The translations under genes were made by a program, and so were the position numbers. A stretch of DNA of 64,000 nucleotides, taken from assembly GCA_037179515.1 (NCBI GenBank), contig JAXCGZ010003866.1:62001-126000 (forward strand), written 5' to 3'. The notes under the pieces were generated by a model that was given only the letters and a program-made list of their open reading frames with translations, ran no database searches and was not told the origin of the DNA. Source of the DNA: Halocaridina rubra (lineage: Eukaryota; Arthropoda; Malacostraca; Decapoda; Atyidae). Positions 21,090 to 59,417 of the stretch are shown here, piece by piece (within the stretch, counting starts at the first letter, position 1; each line of letters begins with the position of its first letter).

Positions 21090-21535
21090 GAGGAAGCATA
21101 TGCTGCCTTTACTATACAATTCATATGCATTTCCGGAGAAAAATATGCCTACACTGTCAAAACCATGAAGGAATTTAAAAATTGTTTTTTACAGCTCTGA
21201 GTGATGGTAAGTCTAACTCATTCGGCAATTCCGCATAACTGTGATTATGTGTCTTGTTACCAGCCTCGTAGCATGCCTTTGAGCCTTATCCACTTTATTA
21301 ATAGGATTTTTCAAGTTAGTATTCCAAAAGGGTGCTGTAAATGTCAAGCTGTGGTCACACATAAGTCAAAAATACTTCTGAACATTCCTTGTCCATATGC
21401 TTAAAGGCCACCCTTACAATTGCTAAGGAACATATGCTGCCTTTATTATGCCATTTAGGCTATATGTATTTCCAGAGACAAATCTCCCAATAAGTTTACT
21501 CCTACATCTCTTTCATTCTCTATCTCTTATGCATG
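21090..21535 (-). pseudogene. Decayed CR1/L2-like retrotransposon, 3' part of ORF2
   Basis: The + strand text GCATATGCTGCCTTTACTA, CCAAAAGGGTGCTGTA and CTTGTCCATATGCTTAAAGG corresponds to the minus-strand ORF2 C-terminus of the intact copy. Internal segments are rearranged: the AAGCATATGCTGCC block occurs twice (about 21096 and 21427). It abuts the plus-oriented remnant, forming an inverted pair. Confidence 0.7.
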
Positions 21536-21594
21536 CCTTAGAGAAAATTCTTTGTCTGAGCATTTGGAGTACAGTATTAATTTTTGGATATACA

Positions 21595-21960
21595 GGATCT
21601 AAGCACAGAGTATAGAAGAGCTTGAAGACACCGAATGATACCAAGAAGCATTCACTCAAATAAATTGGGAACTCTGATGAAGGAATCTGGAATTTATTTT
21701 TTCAACTGAAATGAATGGCTTAGAAATTCACCAGATCTCAACCCAACTGAACACATGGAAGGAATCGGGAAAGACAGAGAGGAGGCTAAGACGATCAATA
21801 ATGTGACGCTGATCGGCATTCAAAAGACAGGTTTATGAGACATCTGCAAGATGTGTTGAAGTATCTTGAAATAGACTCTAGTCTTATTGAGTCACTGCTC
21901 TGATCATACCTCTCATGAATGCAGTCTGTGTGAGACATGGAGGGCTTCCAAACTAATTAG
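21595..21960 (+). pseudogene. Tc1/mariner transposase remnant
   Basis: The frame at 21713 reads WLRNSPDLNPTEHM, the hallmark (SPDLNPIEH) around the second and third catalytic acids of Tc1-type DDE transposases. Upstream, in another frame, is an N-D-T-K-K-H-S segment matching the usual DNDPKHTS. Stops and frameshifts make it non-functional. Inverted repeats were not located. Confidence 0.7.
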
Positions 21961-22085
21961 TGAGAGCATGATACATTGTCTATTGCTTCAGCAATAATGC
22001 AATACAATAAATGGTTTCATGTTACAACTCGTTTTATTATATCCCCTATAACAAAAGGTTTTTGTACTACCCTGTATTTATACAT

Positions 22086-22474
<389 letters not shown>

Positions 22475-23179
22475 CAGTATATGTGTGTGTGTGTTTGTGT
22501 GTACACAAGTATATATGGTACATACGACTAAAGTTCTACGCATCAATGTCAAATCCACCTACACCATCAGATAATAGGTCTGATTAGCTTAACGCCATTT
22601 ACTATTCATAAGCGGATGCGTTCATGGATACGATGTGCATCCCACGCACACTATCACACATGTGTATTCTTTTAAAAACTGACAATTTTCTCATTTAGGA
22701 AATAAATTTATTTACTTGCCGATGAAGATTAAGAAATATAGCAAAAGGAGAGAGAGAGAGAACTTTCTTTCATGAGGCAGGATTTACATTTGTGATTTAA
22801 AACATTTTAAGGCTAAGATCTCTTTATACGCCCCACAAAAGATTTCGTCATATGTAAAATCTGACACTGTCTTTGACACCTTTGAAGTGCCGCGGCCACG
22901 TAAGATCTCTCGAGTCGTAAATATTACAGTTCTAATCCAATTTCCTCTTATCTATTTGCCGACAAAGGCAGGTTCATTAGCCCTCTCTCACAGATCTATC
23001 ACGAATTATCACCATTTAAAGAAAGATTCCGAAGGTAATGAATCATAACAAGTACTTTGATGGTAATGGATAATTTTTTTTTGGGGGGGGAGGGTGAGTA
23101 CACATGAGTAATGACATAAGTATTTGCTGATAACGGATTTAAAATATACCTGTGTAATAGTTCAGTAAGTATCATGAAT

Positions 23180-23218
<39 letters not shown>

Positions 23219-23279
23219 TGATGATGATTATTATTATATTATTATTATTATTAGAAAATAATAATAATAATAATAATAC
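23180..23279. repeat. (AAT)n / (ATT)n inverted microsatellite
   Basis: An AAT run is followed by ATT and then AAT again, so the array can fold on itself. Confidence 0.93.
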
Positions 23280-23514
23280 CAAAATCAATGAGTTTAATGA
23301 AAGCATTTGCAGAAACTTACAAAGCAGTTTCAAAAGTCACTGTTCTCATTCTCATTCAATTATAACTGTATAATTTGCTTTAAATAATCATTGAGAATAA
23401 GCACAACGTCTGCCCAAAGTGCTAAGCAACTCATTATATAACACAGTTTAATGAATTAAACAGTCAGTATATTATTTTAGTTTGCTGATTCACCGTAAGC
23501 AACATGACTTGTTG

Positions 23515-23515
<1 letters not shown>

Positions 23516-23573
<58 letters not shown>
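23516..23573. repeat. (TC)n microsatellite
   Basis: TC run with two CC interruptions, followed by a short CA run. Confidence 0.95.
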
Positions 23574-23680
23574 ATACACACACATAACTCTTTTCTTCTG
23601 ATATAATTCCCTTTGCTCTCATTTAATTTCATTTATGCAAATCCATTTTTTTAAACATATTCTTCTTCTTTTAGTTGCAG

Positions 23681-23743
23681 AGTTGGAAAGAAGCCGAATG
23701 TCAGTTAAGTCTGAGCTCACAGTTTTTCAACTCGGATGAAATG
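23681..23743 (+). other. Candidate orphan exon (63 nt)
   Basis: A pyrimidine-rich acceptor (TTCTTCTTTTAGTTGCAG) precedes 63 nt that are open in one frame (SWKEAECQLSLSSQFFNSDEM) and end at ATG followed by GTGAGG. It could be a 5' UTR exon of the VWA7-like gene 2.2 kb downstream, or a chance pattern. No homology is recognised. Confidence 0.25.
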
Positions 23744-23997
23744 GTGAGGGTAAACACACACAGGACAATAATACCATTCCTTTCCCATAGTCCTGGAGTC
23801 CAATACAATTAATGTACTTCCATACTGTTCCTAGCTGTTTCTCATAAACGTTTGAAACAGCAGATTGATGGGGTTTATTTTATTTTTTCTTCTTACAGCG
23901 CCTTATAATGACCGATATATAAAACAAAGTGTATGATTTGCAAAATATCTAGTCAGTAATGGAAATGTAGAACATTTTAATGGTACAGTCGATATGT

Positions 23998-24220
23998 AAT
24001 CTATCGTCATCTCAGGGCCTAGTCCTCCATATCTCTTGGTCCTCTGTACTTTGACTTTTTTTTTTTTTTTGGTCTGTCGTTTTCCTTTGTGTGACATTAC
24101 CTCATCTCTGCCTTGTCCTTAACCTTTTTCTTTCCCTTCGTCTTGGTATTTTCTCGTGCCCGGGCCTTTATTGATGAGGGCAGTTTTTGTCTGTCACGGT
24201 GTCATACTCATAAAAAAACA
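23998..24220 (+). mobile_element. Non-LTR retrotransposon B, 3'-end fragment
   Basis: It begins with the last codons of the element's ORF (CGTCATCTCAGGGCCTAG, R-H-L-R-A-stop). The family 3' UTR follows (CATTACCTCATCTCTGCC, GTGCCCGGGCCTTTATTGATG), then an A-rich end. Related copies lie at 28004, 59836 and 60455. Confidence 0.75.
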
Positions 24221-24520
24221 ACTAATTTAAAGTAAAAAGTACTTTGACAGGTGATGAGCACCTGTCTTTTCTATGTAAGCAGAGAGTTACATCCCAGGAA
24301 AAATTAACGAAGTACGGTCTATATATAATTTTTTTATTTTACTTTTCGTTTTACTTTTTGTTTTAATATTAACATGAAATAATAAATGTTAAAATGGCTA
24401 CGGAAAGGAACAGATTACAGCGCAAATATGTCAAATAAGTAAATAATTAAAAATAAAATTGCCATATTTATAATAACACGAAGCCAGCATATAACACAAT
24501 AGAATTCTTTCCATGAACAA

Positions 24521-24748
24521 AGGCCCGATTTCTTAAGCAGTGTAAACCTAGGATACCATATTGTTAGTTAGCTAGATACACAAATGGATTTCATAAACGC
24601 ATCTGACGCGGTTCTTTGTATGGAGAGGATTCCGTACGGGATCCAAGCCATACACAGAACTGCATCAAATGCGTTTATGAAATCCATTTGTGGGTGTCTA
24701 ACTATCAATAGGGTATCCTAGGTTTACACTGTTTAAGAAATCGGGCCT
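24521..24748. repeat. Foldback (MITE-like) inverted repeat, about 228 bp
   Basis: Left arm AGGCCCGATTTCTTAAGCAG pairs with right arm TGTTTAAGAAATCGGGCCT. The arms of about 100 nt stay complementary inward (GGATTTCATAAACGCATCTG against ATGCGTTTATGAAATCC) with a few mismatches. The loop lies near 24634. There is no coding capacity. Confidence 0.85.
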
Positions 24749-24833
24749 AAGTATTCAGGTACTCTGACCTTAAGTTTTACGGACACAGTTGTTAAAAAGC
24801 AAACTTTATAAAAGACACATTTCAGTGGACAGT

Positions 24834-24835
24834 AC

Positions 24836-24867
<32 letters not shown>

Positions 24868-24888
24868 CATTTTAGAATTACACGGCAA

Positions 24889-24979
<91 letters not shown>
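24834..24979. repeat. Poly(A) tract and (GA)n microsatellite
   Basis: A run of about 30 A is followed 26 bp later by about 87 bp of pure GA. Confidence 0.96.
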
Positions 24980-24982
<3 letters not shown>

Positions 24983-25517
24983 TTTACAACATTTTATGTG
25001 TACACATTGTCTTCTCCAGGTTCACTAACTTACTCTATTTATTTTAATAGTCTATCATAAAAAGGCTAGTTTTACACACAAAGATTCCTTGTGAAATAAT
25101 TTAGGGTTCGGATCGGTGAACGGGTGATAATGCGCTATATTTCTTAACCCATTGTGGAAAATATTTTATTAGACAAAGAAACCTCCATTGTCAAGTTGCA
25201 TCATTTTGTAACATAAAACACAGGTATAATTTCCTTCAGTCAAAAGCTGAGCTTATCAATAAATGAAGTGTGCCGACATTTTTTTTTTATGTATATATCC
25301 GGTACCACTGATAAAGCGAGGGTTTATAAGGGTCTCCGACACTCTACCCCTTTTCATTTCATACCCAGGGGTCAATTATTCATCGGTACTGTTGTAGAGT
25401 TCATCTATTTGGTTTTTTAAAAAGTGGAAAAATGTTTCCTATTTTGTGCTGCATATTTTGAATAGTTCAAAGTGGACGAAATTTCAGACTTGAATGCGGT
25501 TCCTTCCACGAACTTGC

Positions 25518-25518
<1 letters not shown>

Positions 25519-25573
<55 letters not shown>
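25519..25573. repeat. (AAT)n microsatellite
   Basis: About 18 AAT units, about 380 bp upstream of the VWA7-like start codon. Confidence 0.97.
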
Positions 25574-25574
<1 letters not shown>

Positions 25575-25954
25575 TCCCATAAAGGAGGGTCACAAAATAA
25601 AAACACGGTGATTTTAAGCAATTGTACATTTTAAAACTGTCATCATACATATAACGTATTTATACATACTTTTGGTGTTAATAACCAATGTTGCAGATAA
25701 TTTAGCCATATATTTCTTTTATAAATATAACGTAATCCATTCATTAGAGAACTAATAAGATTTAAACCTAATATTTCAGATTTATTTATAATCGAGAAAC
25801 AATTGAAAAAATAAATAAAAATTGTTCTAATACTACAAAAAGTTATATGAACACCGAAGACGCGGTGAAATATAGAGAAATAACAATAAAATCAACAAAT
25901 AGAAAAATATATATATAAAAAAACAAGGATACAAAAAACGAACTATCTTATAAA

Positions 25955-46430
<20,476 letters not shown>

Positions 46431-46826
46431 GGAAGCATGAAGAGGCATTACTCGGGAAGAAGCACAAAATCACATCAGAATTTGCCTGAGAGAGAAAGAG
46501 CAAAGGACACTTCGAGATCTGACAATGCGTCTTTGCTATCTGGAACGTCAGAAGTGACATCATCTAACCGATCTTCAGGCAGGACAATGTCTGTCAGTTC
46601 TTCATATCCTTCAACTCTGTCAGGAAGATGTTCTTCAGTGCGTAGTCACGGTAGTTCTGCTCCTTCTGGTATCAGTTCTTTTACCCAGCAGAGTGATTTA
46701 CCAGCGGACAGATTTTCAGACTCCTCGACGACGTTCTCAGAAAGTTCTTACCAGTGGGGGTTCTGGAAAGTTAGATTTTCGCGTGATCCTTCCCTCTTTG
46801 TAATAAACAAAGCACCGAAGTAATTA

Positions 46827-46830
<4 letters not shown>

Positions 46831-46911
<81 letters not shown>
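46831..46911. repeat. (TC)n microsatellite
   Basis: About 80 bp of TC beginning 8 bp after the TAA of the extended VWA7-like frame, probably in the 3' UTR. Confidence 0.97.
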
Positions 46912-46914
<3 letters not shown>

Positions 46915-47723
46915 GCATACTTTATTCCCACTGATTATATTTATTTCTTTTATCAAGCCAATAACAGAGTCGACTTGAAATGGCTTCAAGTATTTTCCCG
47001 GTGGTGTCTCTTCGTAAACCAAAGCAATGAGTAGCTGTGTAATTGTATAGCCAGCTCGCCCTTTTTTTTTCCTACTGGATGTTTGTGCTCGAATTTGGAG
47101 CTGAACCATCCCTGAATTGGGACCCACAACAAGCGACTATGTGCCAGGCACCTCTAGGTAAACAGAGGCTGTTAGGCCCTGAGAAACCTGCCCAAGAGTG
47201 TCTATCCTTGAATTCGGTTGTTAGCAGTGTCCTATTATACCACGTGGACTGCGAACTTGTATAAAGGTTTGCTTATTTGTGCTACTTACAACTATTTCTA
47301 AAAGTTTTAAGTGAAAATAGTGATAGCACCGATATTCTCTGATTATCATTTTCATTCATAAACTTCTTGATATGTTGTAGAAAGTCATTGCTACAGTAGA
47401 TGTGAAATCAGAGTAGATTTGCATAAAACGTGATGGTTGTAGTGTGGTCGAGATAGAAAAAATAATATATATCACTTACCTTAACACCACCTGCACGTAT
47501 TAGAAGTTAAAAGTCCACTCGAAATGAGTGATGATGATCAGCTATCTAGGCCGTCTAAAAATCACTTGTAGTTAGAAATATAAGAATGTATTTTCAGTAC
47601 TAACACGTTAGTAGTATAAGACAGAAAGTTTTTATGTTGTTTATGTCCTGCTTTTGTTATTGTAAACTGTTCGCATGCCATACCAAGGATTTGAAAATCA
47701 GGTCTTCCTTTAAAAGAAATAAA

Positions 47724-47725
<2 letters not shown>

Positions 47726-47764
<39 letters not shown>

Positions 47765-47852
47765 TATTACTACTTCTTATCCCAGTCGGTTTTGTTCTAG
47801 ATTTCACACAAGTAAATACAGTTTAAGTAAATAATTTAAAAACCTAATCAAG

Positions 47853-47888
<36 letters not shown>
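47726..47888. repeat. (ATT)n microsatellites
   Basis: Two ATT runs (47726-47761 and 47857-47888) in the gap between the convergent genes. The rest of 47.0-48.5 kb shows nothing recognisable. Confidence 0.94.
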
Positions 47889-47889
<1 letters not shown>

Positions 47890-48315
47890 TTGAACCCAGA
47901 TGTCATTACCATATATTCTTGATTTTATACTTGTACATACAAATACATGTACAGCACAAATAGATGAAAGGATAAGCTTACATATATGTATATACTGTAT
48001 AAGAACTAGAACATAGACCTTGTACAGTATTTACTCTTAGGAATTAAATCTTTATATAAAAAATGAGTTACTTTTAATCCACCTATAATAAATAAGCTCA
48101 TATGACGTGCATATAAGAATAATGTCTATCACGTAACGGCCTTTGTTAATATGAATTTATAACTTTCGATGTAGCCAATATATTGTAATTATATATGACA
48201 GTCCCTGATATATATTATACAGCAAAAATGAAGGAAATGAGAATGTTATTCTCTCTCTCTCTCTCCCTACAGATGTTTGCATAAGGAAAGTTAAAAGACT
48301 GAAAAAATAAACTAA

Positions 48316-48323
48316 TTTATTTA
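48316..48323 (-). terminator. Candidate poly(A) signal of the unrecognised gene
   Basis: The + strand TTTATT in ACTAATTTATTTAG is AATAAA on the minus strand, about 265 nt after the stop codon. It is one of few candidates in this AT-rich stretch. Confidence 0.25.
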
Positions 48324-48587
48324 GCTACGCTTTAATTTAAAATTCGTCCGTGAAAGTGTTCCTAATCAGAGACTACACTAATTACACATCTGCCTAATAT
48401 AATTATTCTCTTTAATGCTGAAAATGCAGTATTGTACAGTATCATTTCCCTGTACACTAATAATGCCCCAGATTACTGACCAAAAATTATACACATTGTA
48501 CAAGATTAGAACGAAAAATCAATTCCCAAAAGAAACGTTATCTTGAATTCTTGCTCTGTACATCGATAACATAATTACCATTACTAC

Positions 48588-52818
<4,231 letters not shown>

Positions 52819-53110
52819 TATTGATACAATATTCAGACACCAGATACGGGCTCTTTAATGATCCATGAAATTATTTTCATGACAGAGATTGTCTTTAACC
52901 CAGTTTCAGTCTAATTACGGTGATTACATGTCAGTATTAATCTTTTCTAAAAAAAAAAAAAAAAAAACTGCATGGACCTTAGATAATTTCTTAACACGTA
53001 GCGACTTCCAGTCCATAAGATCTTTTGCTTTTTGCAATGTAGTTCAGGATCCACTCAACACTTCAAGGGCCCTTTTTCTGTATATACAAATAATGTGATC
53101 TGTTAAAAAA

Positions 53111-53216
<106 letters not shown>

Positions 53217-53709
53217 TATAATATGCAACAAAACAGTAAATTCATAAACCTCACATCAACAAAATAGTTTATAACCTATAAATTAATACATAAAATATGA
53301 CATCAACATGAATAACAACCTTTAAATATGACCATACCACAATTCACATCATATATATTATTGGAAAAACAACAAACATCAACAGATGACAAACAGCCAA
53401 ATATAAACAGTGAAAAAATAAACAACTAATCGTTTGTCTAAATAATTAAAAACAAAAAAAAAGATTAAAAGTTTCTTTAATTTTTGAACGCGTTGACCGT
53501 ATTAGGAACACTATCGTATCGGTAAGTCTCTCTCTCTCCAACCGACACCTCCTTACTCGAGACCTGGATTGTGCACTAGATCTATCATAGCAATAACAGT
53601 CTTATAAGTTAAAAGATTACCGTGTCCAAACCAATTGCTCGGAACCTGACCACTGCATTGCGGTGAGGCAAACATCTGTTTACGATTTGATATTAATGTT
53701 TGCTGCTTC

Positions 53710-54056
<347 letters not shown>

Positions 54057-54389
54057 CTTTTTTCTTCTTAGTATTGAGGCTTCTACCTAATCTTCCACAG
54101 ACTAGCCACATCGTCTCTCAGTAATTTTAGCTTCATACTATCAGTAGGTAACGAATCGCATCAACGAATTTTGTAGATTAAAGACAATTGCGAAGCAATT
54201 AAATTCACCCAAAAGTAATTAGACAGAATCACCTTGAGTAAATTGGTTTCACCAACTATTAGCCTAGTGTTATAAAATGTGATTCTATTACAAAAGATAA
54301 AGAGAGAAAATTTATAGATAGAATGTGATGAACACAGCTAAATTATTGTTATTATTACTGAACATTTGGTTTTCATAGCTGTTACTGGA

Positions 54390-54512
<123 letters not shown>

Positions 54513-56014
54513 CGATTACCTAATTGCGTTTACGGGAAAGAGCCCAAAGCTCGTATCTTCCCGTCTCCTGATCGGTTCCATTTTCTACTTGGTGATACTT
54601 ATCATACCTGTCCTTAAAACTATGGATTGAGATAGCATTAACTACCTCCTCGCTTAGCCAATCCCAATTATCAACTACTCTTACACTGAAAAAGTATTTC
54701 CTTACATCCTGCAAAGAAGTTTTCTTACGAAGCTTCAAACTATTACCTCTAGTTCTAGAGCCTGCCATATCAAAATATCGATCCCTATCCACTCTATCAT
54801 AACGATGAAGGAATTTAAAGACTGTCACCATATCCCCTATCAATCTTCTAGCTTCGAGTGATGGTAAGTCTAATTCCCTCAGCCTCTCATCATAACTGAG
54901 ATTACGTATTTCTGGCACCAGTTTCGTGGCATGTCTTTGAACTTTTTCAAGCTTAGCTATGTGCTTTTTCAAGTGCGGATTCCAAAGGGGGCTGCATATT
55001 CGAGTTTTGGCCTCACATAGGTTACATGAATATTTCCTTGTCCATGTGCCTGAAGGCTACCCTTACATTTGATAAGAATGCATATGCTGCCCTTACTATG
55101 CCATTTATATGTATTTCTGGAGACAAATATGCCAGTATGTTTACTCCTAGATCTCTCTCATTTTCTGTCTCTTGAGATTGTACTCCAGCCACCGAGTAGT
55201 CAAGCTTGGGCCTTCTTGCACTTGTACCCATTCTCATTACCTTACATTTTGAAGTACTGAATTTCATTAGCCACTTTTCTGACCACTCATGCAGGCTATT
55301 TAGATCTTCCTGAAGTTCTCTACCATTGTTCTCGTTTCCTACTTTCTTCACAATCTTTGCATCATCTGCAAACATATTCATGAATGAATTTACAGACTCT
55401 GGTAGGTCATTTACATATACAAGGAACAAAAGTGGCCCTAAAACTGAACCCTGTGGAACTCCACTACTAACTCTTCTCCATTCAGACACTGAGTGTCTTA
55501 CTCTAACCCTCTGTTCCCTTCCTTCTAAGTAATTTTTTATCCATTTCAAAACATTTCCACCTATTCTAGCCATTGCTTGCAGCTTCCTAATAAGTCTCCC
55601 ATGTGGAACAGTGTCAAACGCTTTCTGAAAGTCTAGGAATATGCAATCTGCCCAGCCCTCTCTTTCCTGTAAGATTCGGCTTACCTAATCATAAAATTCT
55701 AATAAGTTAGTTACTGTTGATCTACCTTCTCTGAAGCCATGTTGCCTCACTGACAAAAAGTTGAAGGATTCCAAGTGAAGAGAGATATGTTTCCTTAGTA
55801 GTTTCTCCATAACTTTGCAAACTATGCTGGTCAAGGGAGCTGGTCTATAGTTCAGAGCCGTATCCCTCCTTCCATTTTTGAAGATAAGTATCACGTTTGC
55901 TTGTTTCCAGCATCTTGGAATCACCCCTGACTCCAGTGACTTTTTAAATATGATACTTAGTGCCACTGATATTGAGTTTGCGCATTTTTTAAGTACATGA
56001 GGGGATATGTCATA
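54513..56014 (-). mobile_element. CR1/L2-like retrotransposon, 1.5-kb 3' fragment
   Basis: It covers ORF2 from [13 protein letters not shown] through the RT core (SGVPQGSVLGP, MFADDAKI) to SFKDRYDKYH and the 3' UTR. It is very close to the intact copy. A stop at 55685 (QIL region) and a frame break near 55020-54975 inactivate it. The 5' end stops at 56014 against CA-rich sequence containing another copy's terminal motif. Confidence 0.93.
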
Positions 56015-56097
56015 TGAATGTGTGTGTGTCATTTTACCTAATTGTGTGTGTATGTGTCACTTGTTAAAGTCAGAAAATCCTATTCTAAGGAGAACTA

Positions 56098-56315
<218 letters not shown>

Positions 56316-56625
56316 ATATTATTTTTTTTTATTTATTCACAATTATAATAGATCATTACACAGCTCCATACTGCACAATAACTTGTAAATTCTAACTGTT
56401 AAAGGTCTCTAAATGAAAGGCAAAAGCAAGGGACAGTAATAGCACAGAACCCGACCTTATTCTTACCATATAACCTAGACACAAGCCCCCTCTCCAATCA
56501 CGTTGATCCAGTGATCTCCAGAGAATGACTGACTAATAATCACCCCCCCCCAATTAATAGACTAATTTATTAGGTAATAATAAAGAGCCTAATGACACCA
56601 AAAAGATTTGCTAATACACATTCAG

Positions 56626-56737
<112 letters not shown>

Positions 56738-57454
56738 CAGTGAACAATAGGTAAAGAATTTGAATTGAAACGAGATGTAGTGAATGCAGTATTCTTGAAA
56801 AGTTTTACAGTATTTAAAAATAATATTGAGGGTTGTCAAATATTCCACTGAAGCCATCAGGTTTTCCACAACCGTAACAAAAGAATCGAATTTTATATAA
56901 TGTGGCACTAGCCGCTTGTTCTATCAATCAGCAAGAGGCTTTGCTCCTCTCTGTTAGTCTCTTCTTTATTTAATTTTCGTGTTTTTCCCTCCAATCCCTT
57001 CCCATCCTATGCCCCCCTCTTTTTCGGTGATGACACCCTGAATAGGGCTAAGAGCGTTCACTCGATGCCCTTCCTTGTTCTTCCCCCTCCTATCCTATCC
57101 CATCCTATTCATTCATTTTTGTTCTATCCTGGCTCGGAGTTGGGATAGCTTTCACTGTTTCATGTCGTTACCGATTAGTTTGTGGGATTACTTGGGGGGT
57201 TGATTTCCTATAGGTCTAAATGACAACTCAGTTATTGCCTGGAGATCACTGGGTACACATTATTGAAGAGGGGACTTGGGTTCCGGCTATGTGATAGGTG
57301 TATAGTCGAGTTCTGTGCTCTCTCTGTCCCTTGCTTCTGCCTTTTATTGGAGACCTGTAATTTTTACCCTTAATGCTTTTCCATCTGTCGTTTCGCTACA
57401 GTTAAAGGGAGGATATAGGAAGCCTCCTTTATGTGCACCTATACTTAGGGTGAA

Positions 57455-57455
<1 letters not shown>

Positions 57456-57491
<36 letters not shown>

Positions 57492-57552
57492 TAATAATAA
57501 TAATAATAATAATAATAACGATAAAATAATAATGATAATAATAATAATACTG

Positions 57553-57635
<83 letters not shown>
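57456..57635. repeat. (AAT)n / (ATT)n inverted microsatellite
   Basis: About 145 bp of AAT with interruptions turns into about 35 bp of ATT at 57601, so it is self-complementary. Confidence 0.96.
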
Positions 57636-57636
<1 letters not shown>

Positions 57637-57739
57637 ATCACTGGAAAGTCCAAAATCTCTTTTTACAACTTCATCGATCTCTTTCGGTAACTTTTCGATA
57701 ATGTTTACACCGCGTTATTTAGTGAGGAACTATAACTTA

Positions 57740-58035
57740 AAAGTGACGTAAGAGAAATGGCGAGAGGCCTGCAAATAGCCATCTCTCACCTTTAAACACC
57801 AAAAGACAACTGCCGGCATAACCGAAAGGCACAAGTACCGTTTAATCCACAACTCCATACTTCTAGCGAAGAATATTTTTTTTCCCTTATTTTTCCTTGG
57901 ATTCCTTATATCAAACCGCAAGAAGAGTCGTGACGACCAATCGCTGTGGAGGAAAATCATGCGACCAATTGGAAAAGAGTTTGTGCTTGCGAAGGAGGAG
58001 CGCCGTTTTGCAAGCATAGAGAGGGTGAGGTTTGT
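57740..58035. promoter_or_regulatory. Candidate promoter block with two CCAAT boxes and an ATF/CRE-like site
   Basis: This is the only non-repetitive, less AT-rich block in this intergenic stretch. TGACGTAA is at 57744-57751. GACCAATCG (CCAAT at 57937) and GCGACCAATTGG (CCAAT at 57965) are 28 bp apart, a spacing seen in NF-Y promoters. A donor-like GAGAGG|GTGAGG lies at 58024-58026. It could start a 5' UTR exon of MED21 (4.4 kb downstream) or serve the minus-strand gene 5 kb to the left. There is no TATA box. Confidence 0.35.
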
Positions 58036-58145
58036 AATACGGTGACCTCATTGAACGACAGATGGTGTGGACATATTGTGGTCTTTGGTCATCTATTTTT
58101 TATTTTTCAGAAGGTTCGAAGATGAAGACATAAACTGACTGTCTT

Positions 58146-58264
<119 letters not shown>

Positions 58265-58344
58265 GTTTGTAAATATGTCTTGAAGAACTATTTATAACAG
58301 GTATTTGTTGTTTTCCGATAAATTTTAGAGCACTTATAGTGACA

Positions 58345-58346
<2 letters not shown>

Positions 58347-58426
<80 letters not shown>

Positions 58427-58457
58427 TTATTATCATTATTATTATTGTTGTTGTTGT
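58347..58457. repeat. (ATT)n microsatellite
   Basis: About 80 bp of ATT ending in ATC/GTT variants. Confidence 0.96.
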
Positions 58458-58784
58458 TACATCAATAATGAGCATTACAGAAATTCAATATGATAACCCT
58501 TAATGTAGACGAAATGTGTATGTCATGTAAAACCTTTAAGTTGAAGTTTTCCTGTGGTTTGTAGGTCAAGAGGCTGTACATAACAGATTTACAGAGTTCA
58601 TGGTAAACGACTAAAATTTGTTCGCGTGATTTATTAGTTCAGTCCCAGGTTTGTTGTCATCACTGGATTGGAGAGCAATCAATATTCGTCGTTTATATAT
58701 AAGAACAGTTGCAAGATGCAAAAGGTGTGATCAGTGATGAGTAACTAAATGTTATTTCAACTTACTATTTTGAAGAACGTTCAA

Positions 58785-58938
58785 GGTGTCAGGTCGAGGG
58801 TTCGCGCCCCGTCACGGTCTGAGGTTAGCAGGGGCATGCACTCAGGGTAACGATTACATCTGCCATAACAAGTCCTTTGCAAGCAGGCAACCGTCCTAGC
58901 CCTTGGTAGAAAAGGGAGTCCGTGACGTAAAACCGGAA
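58785..58938 (+). mobile_element. tRNA-derived SINE (family S), 5'-truncated
   Basis: It begins just before the B box (GTCAGGTCGAGGGTTCGCGC), so it lacks the A box. The body and 3' end (GTCCGTGACGTAAAACCGGAAC) are intact. Confidence 0.83.
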
Positions 58939-59157
58939 CTACAGACAATATGATATATAAGTTTGTTGATAAATTCTGGTATTATATCCAAATTAATGGG
59001 TCATATCACCTAAAAAAAATAAAAATATCTATGGAAAAAACATATCTCTGCTATACGATCCTTTTTCACATTTAATCGTGACTCGAACACTGTATAAAAA
59101 ATTTAACTGAAATAAATGAGTTAATATGAACTAGCTCATTAGCAGAACACCATTATA

Positions 59158-59417
59158 CATATTGTGTTTTAGTTGTTTCGGTTGTCCCTGGTATATAATA
59201 CTAGTCTATCTGTCCATATACCAGGTCCACAATCCCCGTTTTAATTCTACATATTGTGTTTTAGTTGTTTCGGTTGTCCCTGGTATATAATACTAGTCTA
59301 TCTGTCAATATACCAGGTCCACAATCCCCGTTTTAATTCTACATATTGTGTTTTAGTTGTTTCGGTTGTCCCTGGTATATAATACTAGTCTATCTGTCAA
59401 TATACCAGGTCCACAAT
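59158..59417. repeat. 92-bp tandem repeat, about 2.8 units
   Basis: ATATTGTGTTTTAGTTG recurs at 59159, 59251 and 59343. The units differ by one or two bases, so the duplication is recent. The unit contains the near-palindrome CTGGTATATAATACTAG. No coding potential is seen. Confidence 0.93.

Noticed and set aside
47043..47264. ORF and tRNA-like text (GAATTGGGACCCACAACAAGC) between the convergent genes
   Set aside because: It may be a diverged SINE, but neither an A nor a B box could be placed convincingly on either strand.
57730..58017. 95-aa ORF on the minus strand
   Set aside because: No signal peptide, domain or splice context is recognised. The block is better explained as promoter or 5' UTR sequence.
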